A stretch of 64,000 nt of DNA. Source: Liolophura sinensis (Eukaryota > Mollusca > Polyplacophora > Chitonida > Chitonidae). The notes below the pieces were generated by a model. That model did no database searches. It saw nothing but the letters and a program-made list of their open reading frames with translations, and was not told where the DNA came from. This document shows, in pieces, positions 23,564 to 36,090 of the stretch; the first letter of the stretch is position 1, and each line of letters begins with the position of its first letter. The translations under genes and the position numbers were made by a program. The stretch covers positions 34,519,551 to 34,583,550 of the forward strand of contig NC_088304.1 of the NCBI RefSeq assembly GCF_032854445.1. Reading direction: 5' to 3'.

Positions 23564-26500
23564 ATGGCTTCCTCCGTTATTCGACAGTTCTGCATCGGGC
23601 AAGGTAATTTTGTAGTAAATACATAGGCATGGCTTTTTATTTCGTCACGCTGTATCTCAGTTTCATTGATTCTTATTCTGCGTGACTCGGTGCATGTGAA
23701 TCACTGATCGTCTACAAGGTGATATGGCGTTTCAAGCCGGTAAAACACGTGCCCGCTGCAACAACAACGTCACTGACTGAGACTGTCAGTTGCTGTCAGT
23801 TGCTGAGTGATTTAATGGAACCGTTGTTTGATTTTTTTTTTCTTTTTTTTATAGTAAACAAGACATTACTGAAGAATATCTTACGAGATTGCTTGTATCA
23901 AGTAAGTACCATGCATACCCTGCCTGAAAGTCACACTTGGTTGTCTCCCCTAATTGAGTTCGAGGCGATTTCTTTCGACGTAATTTATTCTCGTCAGTCT
24001 CAGAACCTAAATACACCCTTTTCCTTTAGTTCATTTATATTAACTCACAGGGAATTAATTTTGTTTCTCAACAGCTTGTTGCCAGGTCCAAAGGACAGTT
24101 GTAAAGACTAGGTTGATGTATTTGTTAGTCATTGAACCCCTTCAAACCATATTTCAAACCATTCTGAAACCTGGTTTGTCTATGAATTGATGTCACCCTA
24201 CACCCCCCCCCCCCACACACACACACCTCCCCCCCACCTCATCCCAATTCAGAATATACATTGTTTCACACTGAGCTATGAGCATGAAATCCTTCAATCC
24301 TATTTGCTTTTAAACCTTGACTTGGAGCAACTGCTTGGTGGTTTTAGATTTGAACTTGATTCTGGTGCATTCCTGCGAATTGAATGAAAGAATAATGACC
24401 TATAGTAACATGCATCTATTCAAGTACATCTACATACGGAATGTCCATCTCTCAGCGATGTGCATTATTAAAGCCATAATCCTTCATTCATTCCATCTCC
24501 CTGACATTCACGTCTGAGTTGTTGTTGCAGCAAAGTCGATGCCTGAGTTTATCAGCTTGCCGAGCAGCTCAACCTGTAGCACAGAAAAAAACGTTCACAA
24601 GGGACAAACCACATGTCAACATCGGCACAATAGGCCATGTGGACCACGGCAAAACAACCCTGACAGCTGCTATCACAAAAGGTGTGTATGCTTGGGGTTT
24701 TATGTTATACTTTGCCAATTTTTAAATCATATGACAACGAGAAGTTGTTAGGTGTGTGTACATGCACGTATATGTAAGCTGTGTCTTCTTATGGCAGAGT
24801 GAGTCCATGTCGCCAAAGCGCTGCCGCCACTGAAGTATCATGCTGCAGACACCAGACATGACACCACACCAAGTCACTTTATACTTACAATGGCTGACCA
24901 ATCCAGTTTCCTTACTCTAACCTCTCAGTGCTGAGCACCAAGCTGAAGCGAGGCAGCAAGAAGTACCATTTTTTAAAATCTACTGTGAGACCAGTCCAGG
25001 GTTTGATCTCCTAACTTCGAGGCTGACGTTCTAACCATTAGGCCACTGAGGCAGTCATGTTAATGTTGCAGCTGTATGAAGTGCATATTTGAATGACAGC
25101 TATATTACATACTTGATCAGTTGACTAAACAAAGGAGCATATGATTGTATCCTTTTGTAGAAAGGTTCATGGTTTTGTTACAGTTCTAGCCAGTGAAAAG
25201 AAAGCTAACTTTAAGGAGTATGCTGAGATTGACAATGCTCCAGAGGAGAGAGCGCGCGGAATCACGATCAATGCTGCCATTGTGGAGTACTCAACGGAAA
25301 ACAGACACTACGGTCACGTGGATTGCCCAGGGCATGCTGATTATATCAAGGTAAGGCCACCATTAAAGGTATTGTGGTTGGTTGTAACAAGATGGACAGG
25401 GTTACATTGAGATATATAATATATTTCATATATTCCATGATAATTTCTTTAAAATCACTGATGACCTTTCCCCTTGTGCCAGAATAAAAAAAGAAAGGAC
25501 TTCCATGCAGCCAGGCCCTTTTTTTCTGATAGGGTTGTCAACCGGCCCGGATAGCACAGTTGGTAGAGCGTCTGCTTCGGGACCGGTAGATCCAGGATCA
25601 ATCCTTGATCGAGTCACAGCTAAGACTTTAGACGCTTGACGCTTGGTGTCAGCATGAAGGGGATAGTGCAACAACGGGTTGACCTGTATCAGTATAATGG
25701 CTCGGGCGGGGCGGCTTACTTGCCTTCGGTAAGTCGTCTCAGTGAAGCAGCACTAAATAAAAGAGCGGTGGAAATCCGTCCTGCAACAAGGAGGCACATT
25801 ACACGTACATGCACTTTAAGGATTCCTTCGTCGTCATATGACTGAAAAATTGTTGAGTACGACGTTAAACCCCAAGCACTCACTCACTCACTCTGATAGG
25901 GTCAGGTGCCCTAAAAGAAATTTTTTAAGGATCGCCAAAGTCACTGCTTGAAAAAAGATGTTTGACAGTGATGGACTCTCATCCACACTCAACATGGCCG
26001 CAGTCTTACATGTACAACTGTAAAACTGTTGAAAACGGCCAGGTGCTAAAATCCAGCTGTCTCTAGTTAAGCTGTTATCCTTATATCAGTGACTTTGGTT
26101 CTCACCAACGTAGTTGCTATGACTAAAATCCAAGTCATAAAATTGTTTCATCATCAAATCACAACTCATTTATCTTGGTGGTTAGTGATGTCTTCTGTAC
26201 TAAGCATATCAGATTTTTTGTTATTTCTCTATTCTGAGTTCGTCCAGCTCATGCTGACTTCCTCTCCGGCCATATGTGGGAAGGCCTGCTGGCAACCTGC
26301 GGATGGTCGTGGGTTTCTTCTGGACTCTGCCTGGTTTCCTCCTACCATAATGCTGTCGTATAAGTGAAATAATCTTGAGTATGGCATTAAACACCAATCA
26401 AACAAATAAATAAATAAATAAATATTTCTCTATTCTCCGGTCAAATCCAGCTCATGCTGGATTCCTCTCCATTGGAAGATCTTCCAGCAACCTGCGGCTG

Positions 26501-29500
26501 GTCATGGATACCACCACAGTTCTGCTCGGTTTTACTTCGACCATAATGCAGGCTGCTATCATATGAGTGAAATATTCCTGAGTGCAGTGTAAAACACCAG
26601 TCAAATAAATATAGCATATAATAGCATGTAAAAGGTTAGGTACCTTAGAGCTGATTTTAGATCAGCTAAACAAAGATAAAAGACCACAGTTTTTAATTAC
26701 CATGGAACCCCATCAATGAAATAAATATGACAGCGGAATTACCCCACAAGCTTAGCCAATTTGACACATCGTATCAAAACATGAAAACTTGCCCTTCAGA
26801 ACATGATCACAGGAACAACCCAGATGGAGGGAGCTATCTTGGTCGTTGCGGCTACTGACGGTGCCATGCCTCAGACGAGGGAACACATTCTGCTTGCCAA
26901 ACAGGTACGTACATGAATTTGTTCTCTGCATGCCTGTCATGTTTATCCCTACATGGATGCCCCTGTCCTATATCCCTGTTATATCCAATCTTGTCATGTT
27001 CATCCCTACATGGATGCCCCTGTCCTGTATCCCTGTTATATCCAATCTTGTCATGTTCATCCCTACATGGATGCCCCTGTCCTGTATCCCTGTTATATCC
27101 AATCTTGTCATGCTCATCCCTACATGGATGCCTCTGCCCTGTATCCCTGTTATATCCAATCCTGTCATGTTCATCCCTACATGGACGCCCCTGCCCTGTA
27201 TCCCTGTTATATCCAATCCTGTCATGTTCATCCCTACATGGACGCCCCTGCCCTGGATCCCTGTTATATCCAATCCTGTCATGTTCATCCCTACATGGAC
27301 GCCCCTGCCCTGTATCCCTGTTATATCCAAACTTGTCATGTTCATCCCTACATGGATGCCTTTGTCCTGTATCCCTGTTATATCCAATCCTGTCATGTTC
27401 ATCCCTACATGGATGCCTCTGTCCTGTATCCCTGTTATATCCAATCTTGTCATGTTCATCCCTACATGGACGCCTCTGTCCTGTATCCCTGTTATATCCA
27501 ATCTTGTCATGTTCATCCCTACATGGACGCCCCTGCCCTGTATCCCTGTTATATCCAAACTTGTCATGTTCATCCCTATATGGATGCCCCTGTCCAGTAT
27601 CCCTGTTATATCCAATCCTGTCATGTTCATCCCTACATGGATGCCTCTGTCCTATATCCCTGTTATATCCAATCTTGCCATGTTCATCCCTACATGGACG
27701 CCCATGTCCTATATCCCTGTTATATCCAGTCTTGCCATGTTCATCCCTACATGGACGCCCATGTCCTATATCCCTATTATATCCAGTCTTGCCATGTTCA
27801 TCCCTACATGAACGCCCATGTCCTATATCCCTATTATATCCAGTCTTGCCATGTTCATCCCTACATGGACGCCCCTGTCCTATATCCCTGTTACATCCAA
27901 TCTTGCTCTGTGTATTGTGAGTTCCATGTAACTTGTCCACTGATGTTGAGTTTTAAACTTGTATCCTTATAAATGCCATACAGTTTGAAAGATGATTACA
28001 GTTTGAATGATTAAGAGTTCCATAAATGGATACAGGAATGTTTCTTTAAGTGTTTCACAGTGGCTGGTATTGAGATTGATGATTTCAGTAAATTCACTGA
28101 AAATCACAGACCAGTGATTGGACACATGTGGATATATTTGCCACAGAGTTAGTCTCCTGGTGTAGATTTTCCTGTGCAGTGGTTGACAGACAGACACACA
28201 GATCAGTACAGACAGACAGACAGACCAGTACAGACAGGCAGATGGGTGCAGACTGACAGACTGGTACCGACAGACAGACAGACCGGTACAGACAGACAGA
28301 CCGACTGGTACCGACAGACAGACAGACTGGTACTGACAGACTGGTACAGACAGACAGACAGACTGGTACAGACAGACCGATTCAGACAGACAGACCGATT
28401 CAGACAGACAGACAGACAGACTGGTACAGCAGACATTCTTTGGTGTAGGTAATAAATAAGTAGTGTGTTTTAACTGTTAAGCAGCATGTTTATGTGTTTC
28501 AGATTGGGATCTCAAGCCTGGTGGTGTTCGTAAACAAGGCAGATGCCGCAGACAAGGAAATGTTGGAGCTAGTAAGATAATCAGTAACCTTCACTCTACA
28601 TGTTGTCACATCATGAACAGTTTAGGCCACCATTGAAAATATGTTTGTTCAGGTTAACTCAATCCTCTAAAACAGACCCTATCACAAGGGATTTTGGTGG
28701 AATTTCTTTTTATTTTACTCTTAATGTTAGCTTCTTCAAATTAGCCAGTAAAAATTAGTCTTCTTCAAATTAGTCTTTTTCATTAGCCGAAATGAAACAG
28801 AAATATTTCCCTAGTGACTGATCTACTGTATTTTTCTCTGATAGAGCTGTGTTAGCAGCAAAAAAGCTTTTTTTGAAAACTAGCCTTAAGTAAAATTATT
28901 CCAAACTGTGAGAATTTTGTATTAAATGTCCAAAGGCTTTTGAAGACATAGATACATCTCTGGCAATTTCTCAGCTCGGGATGACTGCTATTTGGTAATT
29001 ATAGTGTGGAGGGATGAGCAGTTGTTTCAAAAGTCTGGTAACATGTACACGTACGTACACATGTTTATCACAGGTTGTTGTTGATATCTGCTGAGTCATT
29101 ATAATGTAGTACTCGTCTGAGTCCACTGCACGGATATCATCCATTTATGACAACGAATTCAGTTACACTCATCTTTGTATTGTTTATAATACACTTCCTT
29201 AGTTCAAGTAGGGGGCCTACTTAATAATAGTTGAAGCAATGTAGTAAGCTGTAGGATTCACTCAGTCAGTGTATTTACCATGTCCCAATTGACCCTTTAA
29301 CAGTTTTGTGTCAGAGGCCCCAGTTTCCTGGAAACTGTTTTAATGGTCTTTCACCCGATGTATGCTTCATTTTAGTGTTTTCTTTGCCTTTAAACTCTAT
29401 TTTGATAATTCACAGTACTGACTCTCTGTTCGTTATGTTTCAGGTGGAGATGGAAATCCGAGAGTTGCTGACAGAGTTTGGGTTCGATGGTGATAATACA

Positions 29501-32500
29501 CCCATTATAATCGGCTCCGCCTTAAATGCCTTAGAGGTGAATGAGAGAGATCGGGGGCCAGATTCATGAAACCTGTGTTACAATGCGAACATGTAACTGC
29601 TATGGCAACGTAATGTCAACAGTCCTGGTTGCCATTGTATACCCTAATTCAACCTTTTCTCGTAGGAAAGAGCAACTTTCAGTGCAATTTGTGCACATTT
29701 TTAATTTCATTTTGGAGACCAAACTACATTGGTTGGATTGGCCAGTTTCAGGACTTCACACAAAGTTTAGTTTTATCAGTCAACAAAGAATAATGTTTTC
29801 AGAATAGGCTTGAATAAACATCTTGCAAACATGCGAAAATTACAGTCATAGATTAGTCATAAATTATAGACATAGTTGCGTGCATGTAACTCCGCAAATG
29901 CTTCACGAGACCTACATGTACCCCTGGGGTCCATTGTACAGTGCCTCCCTTACGGGTTAGAACCTGACAAAAGACGGTCTTGATTCCTCACGTGAACACT
30001 TGACATAAAACTAACTGCGTTATTCCACTTAATGAACTTTTCCAGTGGAAAAGGAAAAAAGTAGTAGAAATAAAATGGCTTATTTGATGTCGTTTTAATT
30101 TCATTTTTGGAGCATACTGGAACCCAAATCCTGAGTAGAAAAATTAACTCATTCTTGTTTTTCTTTCATACAAACTGTGGATCTATATATATATATGTAT
30201 ATATATTGTGTATATACATGTACACTTAACTTAGTTGACCAGGTGGTTGATATTTTTTTAACAGTGCCTCAAACCCATGTTACTTTCAGGATAAAACCCC
30301 AGAACTAGGCGTGGAGAAGATTAGGGAGCTTTTGGCCGCTGTTGACACTCACATCCCCACCCCGGTCAGAGAGCTGGACAAGCCCTTCTACCTGCCGATA
30401 GAGGGCGTCTGCAGCATTCCAGGTAATCTAACAAAATACTACACAGTCATGTTTGTGTAAACCTTCTGTTCCACTGATTAGTTTGACGTAATATGGGAGT
30501 AGTGTAACTCTGAAAAATGAAAGGCTCAGTTTGACTCGATATTTCAGCACATTATTTAGCCATTATCAGGAGAGCTATTTGAAGTTTTCCTGATGTTGGC
30601 AAAATGAGCAAAAATATCGAGTCAAAATGAGACTTTTCTGCATTCTGGGTAATGATAGTATATCATCTGTATTCCAGGTAAATGGAAACATTTCAACGGT
30701 TAGAGCGTCTTCCTCGATGTTAGGAGACCTGGAATAAAACCCAGATCGGGTCATAGCAAAGACTTTAAAAATGATACTTGTTGCTGCCTCACTTGGCGCC
30801 TAGCACTGAGAGGTTAAAGCAAAGACACAGGACTAGTTGGCTGGGTATCAGTATAATATGACTGGGTTGGGTGTCATGTCTGGTGTCATGTCTCGTGGCG
30901 TCAGCACTTTGGAAGCGTGCCTGTACTTGACCTGCCATAACTTACAAGAAGACACAGTATACATGTTTATACACAAATCGAAGGAATCTTTGTCGTCATT
31001 TGACTGAAAATTGTACAAGTACAACGGAAACACCCAAGCATACATTTTCATGGTTTTATTTTTGCAGGGAGGGGGACAGTAGTCACAGGTAAACTGGAGC
31101 GTGGCATCCTGAAGAAAGGAGACGAATGTGAAATTCTGGGCCACAACAAATCCCTAAAATCCATAGTCACTGGTAAGGTTGCAAGTGTTTTGCATTTTGT
31201 GAAGTTGGTGATGACCAAGTGAAGATCAGAAAGGTCTTGTTTAGTGCTCGTTGTATCAGTTAAGAATACTCATTATAATGAGACACATAAAACTTTCAGT
31301 AAATATCAGGGATCTGTTTACCATATCATATGTGTATGTTGTATGCTCTACATGTGTATGTGGATATGTGATGTATGCTGTACACACAGGTGTGGGGATG
31401 TGTTGTAATGTTGTATGCTGTACACACAGGTGTGGGGATGTGTTGTAATGTTGTATGCTGTACACACAGGTGTGAAGATGTGTTGTAATGTTGTATGCTG
31501 TACACACAGGTGTGGAGATGTATTGTAATGTTGTGTGCTGTACACACAGATGTGGTGATGTGTTGTAATGTTGTATGCTGTACACACAGGTGTGGAGATG
31601 TATTGTAATGTTGTGTGCTGTTCGCACAGGTGTGGTGATGTGTTGTTATGTTGTGTGCTTTTCGCACAGGTGTGGAGACGTGTTGTAATGTTGTACGCTG
31701 TACACACAGGTGAGGAGATGTGTTGTAATGTTGTATGCAGTATACAGAGGTGTGGTGATGTGTTGTTATGTTGTGTGCTGTTCGCACAGGTGTGGAAATG
31801 TGTTGTAATGTTGTATGCTGTACACACAGGTGTGGTGATGTGTTGTTATGTTGTATGCTGTACGCACAGGTGTGAAGATGTGTTGTAATGTTGTATGCTG
31901 TACACACAGGTGTGGAGATGTGTTGTAATGTTGTATGCTGTACACACAGGTGTGGTGATGTGTTATGTTGTATGCTGTACACACAGGTGTGGAGATGTTT
32001 TGTAATGTATGCTGTACACAAGGTGTGGTGATGTGTTGTAATGTTGTACGCTGTACACACAGGTGTGGAGATGTGTTGTAATGTTGTATGCTGTATACAC
32101 AGTGTGGTGATGTGTTGTAATGTTGTATTCTGTACACACAGGTGTGGTGATGTGTTGTAATGTTGTATTCTGTACACACAGGTGTGGAGATGTTCCATCA
32201 GCTGCTGGAGAGAGCGGAGGCTGGGGATCAGTTGGGGGCTCTCCTGAGGAACATCAAGAGAGATCAGGTCAGGAGAGGGATGGTTGTGACCAAGGCGGGG
32301 TCTGCGAGTATGCACAACAAGATAGAGGCACAGGTAATGAGTTAGGGTACCTGGATAACAACATAGAGGCACAGGCTATGACAAATCAGAGGGTGGATAC
32401 ATACACAAGATAGAGGCATAGGTCATGATAAATCAGAGGCACAGGTAAGGAGAGAGCATACATACACAAGATAGAGGCAAGGTCATGACAAATCAGAGGC

Positions 32501-34291
32501 ACAGGTAAGGAGAGAAGATACATACACAAGATAGAGGCACAGGTAATGATTTAGGGTACCTGGATAACCACATAGAGGCACAGGCTATGACAAATCAGAG
32601 GGAGGATACATACACAAGATAGAGGCAAGGTCATGAAAAATCAGAGGCACAGGTAAGGAGGGGTGGATACATGCATAATTAGATAGAGGCACAGGGATGA
32701 TACATACACAAGATAGACACACAGGGGATAACAGATCAGAGGCACAGATGATGAGGGATGATACATACCAAGGCACAGGCAATGGAGTAATGACACAGGT
32801 ATGGTCAAACTGATGTGTGTTGTGTATTTCATAGGTGTATTTCCTTTTACAGCATGGTCAAACTGACGCATGTTGTGTATTTCATAGGTGTATTTCTTTT
32901 TATGGCATGGTCAAACTGACGCGTGTTGTGTATTTCATAGGTGTATTTCCTTTTATGGCATGGTCAAACTGACGCGTGTTGTGTATTTCATAGGTGTATT
33001 TCCTTTTATGGCATGGTCAAACTGACGCGTGTTGTGTATTTCATAGGTGTATTTCCGTTCTAGATCCTGCTCACAGTGATGTGTTGTGTGTGTATTTCAC
33101 AGGTGTATTTCTTGAACAAGGATGAGGGAGGGCGCTCTAAGCCCATGGTGCCTCACTTCCAGACACAGGTGTACAGCCTCACCTGGGATTGCCCAGCCTT
33201 CATTGAAATCCCTGATAAAGACATGGTCATGCCTGGAGAAGATGCTAAAATTTTATTCAATTTGAAGAAGAAAATGGTAAATTATTTGGCCTTTTTATTG
33301 TTAAGTAAAAGCAATTGGCTATGACGAGCTGTTTGTATGAGGCTTTGCTGTCAGAGTAGAAGAGCAGATCAATCAATTTTTCACTTAAGATTTTAAACCT
33401 CAATATAACACAATTTTTTGGGGTATTTTTCTTAATGTAACACTGGTTAAGTGTTTCCAACTTCATCTCTCATCTCACATATCAGAATTGGTTACACAGT
33501 TGACAGTTGATGAAAATCTCTTCATCTATAAACTTGTAATGTTGATACAGAATACGATTTACTAAATGAAAAACTTCGATTCTCAGCAGGAAAATTCCCA
33601 GGTAGTGTATTTCACAAGCAGGCCACATTAAACTTTTTTCAATCTCAGTCAATCTGTCAGGATTAAATTAATTCCAGACAAATTGACTGAATAAAACTTG
33701 TATCAAAACTGAAGTTTTTTAATTGTATTTCTCTTGCATGGGGCTGAAAAAAGTGCACAAATTTTTTGTTTTACGGGTGAGCCAACGCAAAAAATCCAAA
33801 ATTGGAATGAGAAGAAAATCAAGAATCCTCCTTTTTATGTTATTTGATCTTAATGTCTTTTTATGATTTCCCTGTTTTTCACGGCTTTCCACTCAAATAA
33901 ATTTGTCTTTAACAGGAATAATTACTGGATCAGTGGGCAAAATTCCTGCGAATTTTTCAGCATTACTTCTATATTTACTCCTTTTGAAGAAAACAATTCA
34001 TTCTGCCTGTAAAACAAAAATTTTAATTAGTGTGGCCTAAATTAATAAATAAATGTATATTTGTATGTACAAAGAATTTAAGGATGCATAGTGCACGGTT
34101 TATTCTGTTGCATTGATTGCTGTATTCTATACCAGGTGTTAGAGAAGGGCCAAAGGTTTACCATGCGTGATGGAGCTGGCACTTTGGGGTACGGGGTCGT
34201 GACCTCAGTTCTCCCGGACATCGACATGGCTGAGTACGAGGAGGATATCAGGAAAAAGAAGAAAGCTGCGATTAAAGAAGCGGAAAGCTGA
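23564..34291 (+). CDS. TUFM: mitochondrial elongation factor Tu
   Basis: Exons: 23564-23603, 23855-23901, 24531-24681, 25184-25350, 26800-26904, 28503-28571, 29444-29536, 30290-30422, 31068-31172, 32182-32333, 33103-33276, 34136-34291; 463 aa with all phases consistent. This GTPase brings aminoacyl-tRNA to the mitochondrial ribosome. The first 50 residues are basic and non-acidic, fitting a targeting peptide. G1 is GHVDHGKT (64-71), the switch I ERARGITI is at 101-108, G3 DCPGH at 126-130, G4 NKAD at 181-184 and G5 SAL at 218-220. Domain 2 starts around GRGTVVTG and domain 3 carries KPMVPHF and [10 protein letters not shown]. Length matches the family (about 452). Introns 5, 9 and 10 carry large tandem arrays, and introns 3, 4 and 8 carry SINEs. 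Confidence 0.96.
24687..25054 (-). repeat. SINE family C, near full length
   Basis: Lies in TUFM intron 3, beginning about 5 bases after the donor. The tail is TATGCTTGGGGTTTTATG; the head contains CCAGGGTTTGATCTCC and ends at GGCCACTGAGGCA near 25054. Confidence 0.8.
25541..25893 (+). repeat. SINE family B, full length
   Basis: The best copy of its family, in TUFM intron 4. The head (ACCGGCCCGGATAGCACAGT, TGGTAGAGCG) carries box A and the GGATCAATCCTTGATCGAG region carries box B. The tail GACTGAAAAATTGTTGAGTA then CGACGTTAAACCCC runs into (CACT)n. Confidence 0.9.
26228..26423 (+). repeat. SINE family A, head-truncated
   Basis: Plus-strand copy in TUFM intron 4. It contains CCTGCGGATGGTCGTGGGTT, then AGTGAAATAATCTTGAGTAT and a long AAATAAATAAAT tail. 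Confidence 0.8.
26425..26612 (+). repeat. SINE family A, second copy in tandem
   Basis: It directly follows the copy at 26228-26423 in the same orientation and is more diverged, with its own ATAAATA end near 26612. Confidence 0.7.
26935..27903 (+). repeat. 57-bp minisatellite in TUFM intron 5
   Basis: Seventeen copies of a 57-bp unit (TGTCATGTTCATCCCTACAT, then GGATGCCCCTGTCCTGTATC and CCTGTTATATCCAATCT). 57 is 19 codons and the unit lacks stops in several frames, so long frames run through both strands. These are by-products of the repeat, not genes. The array starts 30 bases after exon 5 but shares no sequence with it that I can see. Confidence 0.97.
28185..28435 (+). repeat. GACA-rich microsatellite in TUFM intron 5
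   Basis: Runs of GACA interspersed with CTGGTACA/CTGGTACC, about 250 bp, ending 70 bp before exon 6. Confidence 0.95.
30698..31043 (+). repeat. SINE family C
   Basis: Plus-strand copy in TUFM intron 8. The head is near GGTTAGAGCGTCTTCC and the tail GTCGTCATTTGACTGAAAAT ends at CACCCAAGCATAC, only about 24 bases before exon 9. Confidence 0.75.
31361..32181 (+). repeat. 40-bp array made of the TUFM exon 10 acceptor
   Basis: About 20 copies of a 40-bp unit (TGTTGTAATGTTGTATGCTG, then TACACACAGGTGTGGAGATG). The last copy is the real 3' splice site: ACACACAG|GTGTGGAGATGT, where exon 10 starts at 32182. Each unit thus repeats about 28 bases of intron end and the first 12 bases of the exon. Small deletions occur in a few copies near 31960-32020. 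Confidence 0.95.
32318..32800 (+). repeat. degenerate array made of the TUFM exon 10 donor
   Basis: The end of exon 10 (ACAAGATAGAGGCACAG|GTAATGA) recurs about a dozen times, complete or in part, through the first 460 bases of intron 10. The copies are mixed with ATGACAAATCAGAGG and GGATACATACAC segments, so this is a higher-order repeat rather than a simple tandem. Confidence 0.9.
32803..33102 (+). repeat. 53-bp array made of the TUFM exon 11 acceptor
   Basis: About five copies of a 53-bp unit (CATGGTCAAACTGACGCGTG, then TTGTGTATTTCATAGGTGTA and TTTCCTTTTATGG) lead up to the true acceptor GTGTATTTCACAG|GTGTATTTC at 33103. Each unit mimics that acceptor and the first bases of exon 11. Confidence 0.93.
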
Positions 34292-35455
34292 GAATATTCC
34301 TGTGCAAACAGAAAGGTGTTTTACGATGGGGCAGTGATGCTTTGTGCAGGGGAAACTACATATATGTATGCTAGGGCTGCTTAGTTCTTCAGTATAGGAA
34401 CTGGGATGGTTGTGTTCCCAGGTACAAATATTTCCCCTGCTTTATAAGACTGCGCCCTCGTGGATGTAAAAAAATAACAGACGTGGACAAACGCAGGTGT
34501 GAAGGATTCACCTGTTCAGGATGTACACCTGTGCATTTTGTGTGTGTCTCATTATGATGGGGAATTTACCTCAGGTGTGTTTCTTACCTGTGCTATTCTT
34601 TAGGATCATCTGCAGTGTGTTTAGAAAGTACATGAAAAATACGGGAGCTATCAGCATGGATGATTTGGAAAAGAATAATATAATACATCAGTCTGCTCAC
34701 TGATGGGAGCGCATTCTTTTGTAGGTCAACCGACACCATTTATTTTGCTATAAGTGAGAATTAAAAAATATTAGAATGTATTTCCTCATGCATATTTGGT
34801 ATTCTTTCTTCAGTAATGGTTGCCTCTTACAGTGCTTTTATCATCTGAAAAGTTGATCACCTGTTCATTTTGCAAGCACTAATGGCAAGATACTTATTTG
34901 CAAAGTAGGTCATCTCTTTGTTGCAGTTTTGTGTAATATGAAAATATATGGTTTTCTTCACCAAATCTTTGTGTTTTTGTTCCTCAAGATTCTCCTTAAG
35001 GATGCACCTCGTGATTTACCACCTTTTGATCATGATGAGGTGGCATACTGGAATCCATGTCAAACTTGCACCTCCACTTTACTGCAGCTCTAGCATGTTT
35101 AACTGTGGGGAGATTTGCTTGGGAGGATGTGACTTTGGACACTGGGTTCTTCAAATCACGCTTGTGGCAGCCATTTTATAAGCGATAAATCATGGAGTAT
35201 ATTGTTAAACACCAATGAAATACATGTAAACAAGAAAAATGATGGATCTGTCTTCCAAAGCAGAAAATGCTGTGAGAGCAGGGGAATCTACAAAATTCCC
35301 TGTCCAAGTCCGGGTTTGAACCGGTGGTAAGAGGAGTATGGTGTGTGTTACTGGTCCTGTTAATCATACATGTATCTAATAAAACAGATTTTAAAATTCT
35401 GACGCGAGATACGTCAACATAAGACAAGTGAATATTTTCTTGAAAATTCACACAG

Positions 35456-35749
35456 ACTGCTTCGGTGGCCTAATGGTGAGAGCGTCCACCTCGAAGTCAG
35501 GAGAGCCGGTATCAAAACTGGGTCGGGTCATACCAAAGAAGGAAAATTGGTTGGCCCGGTGTCAATATAATGTGATTTGGTGGGATGTAATGTCTGGTGT
35601 CTTCGGTGTGATGTTTCAGTGGAGGCAGCACTTTGGCCGCATGAATTTGCCTTGCACAAGAAGACACAATACATGCACACACACCTAATGACTCCATATG
35701 ACTAAAAAATTGTTAAGTGCGACGTTAAACTCCAAGCATACATACATAC
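35456..35749 (+). repeat. SINE family C
   Basis: Head CTTCGGTGGCCTAATGGTGA with box A; body with CAGTGGAGGCAGCACTTTGG; tail ACTAAAAAATTGTTAAGTGC, GACGTTAAACTCC, then (CATA)n. Confidence 0.85.
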
Positions 35750-35840
35750 GTGTTCAGACATATTTATTTCACACAAGGACACTTGTGTACTTATCTACAT
35801 GTATTTTCTATGTGTTCTCCCTTAAATGTTCTTGCCAAAT

Positions 35841-36090
35841 GTATTTATTTATTTCATGTATGTGTTTTACGCCGTACTGAAGAATATTTCACATATAAGA
35901 TGGTGGGAGGAAACTGAGCAGAGCCCGGGGGAAACACGACCATTGGCAGGTTGCTGGAAGACCTTCCCACACATGGCCGGAGAGGAAGCCAGCATGAGCT
36001 GGACTTGAACTCACAGCTACTGCATTGGTGGGAGGCTTCTGGGTCATTGCGTTGTGGTGACGTGCTAACTCCTCGACCACGAAGACCCCC
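35841..36090 (-). repeat. SINE family A, near full length
   Basis: Minus-strand copy; tail at 35841, tRNA-like head ending near GACCACGAAGACCCCC at 36090. Confidence 0.8.

Noticed and set aside
23719-24111. Plus-strand 130-codon frame
   Set aside because: TUFM exon 2 (23855-23901) lies inside it but in another frame; the rest is intron.
26846-27972. Very long frames on both strands (over 300 codons)
   Set aside because: They arise because a 57-bp tandem unit is a multiple of three and lacks stops; the region is an intron between TUFM exons 5 and 6.
28203-28452. Frames encoding Thr-Asp-Arg-Gln or Ser-Val-Cys-Leu repeats
   Set aside because: They are translations of the GACA microsatellite.
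31326-32372. Minus-strand frame of about 350 codons rich in His-Thr-Cys
   Set aside because: It is the reverse reading of the 40-bp array before TUFM exon 10.
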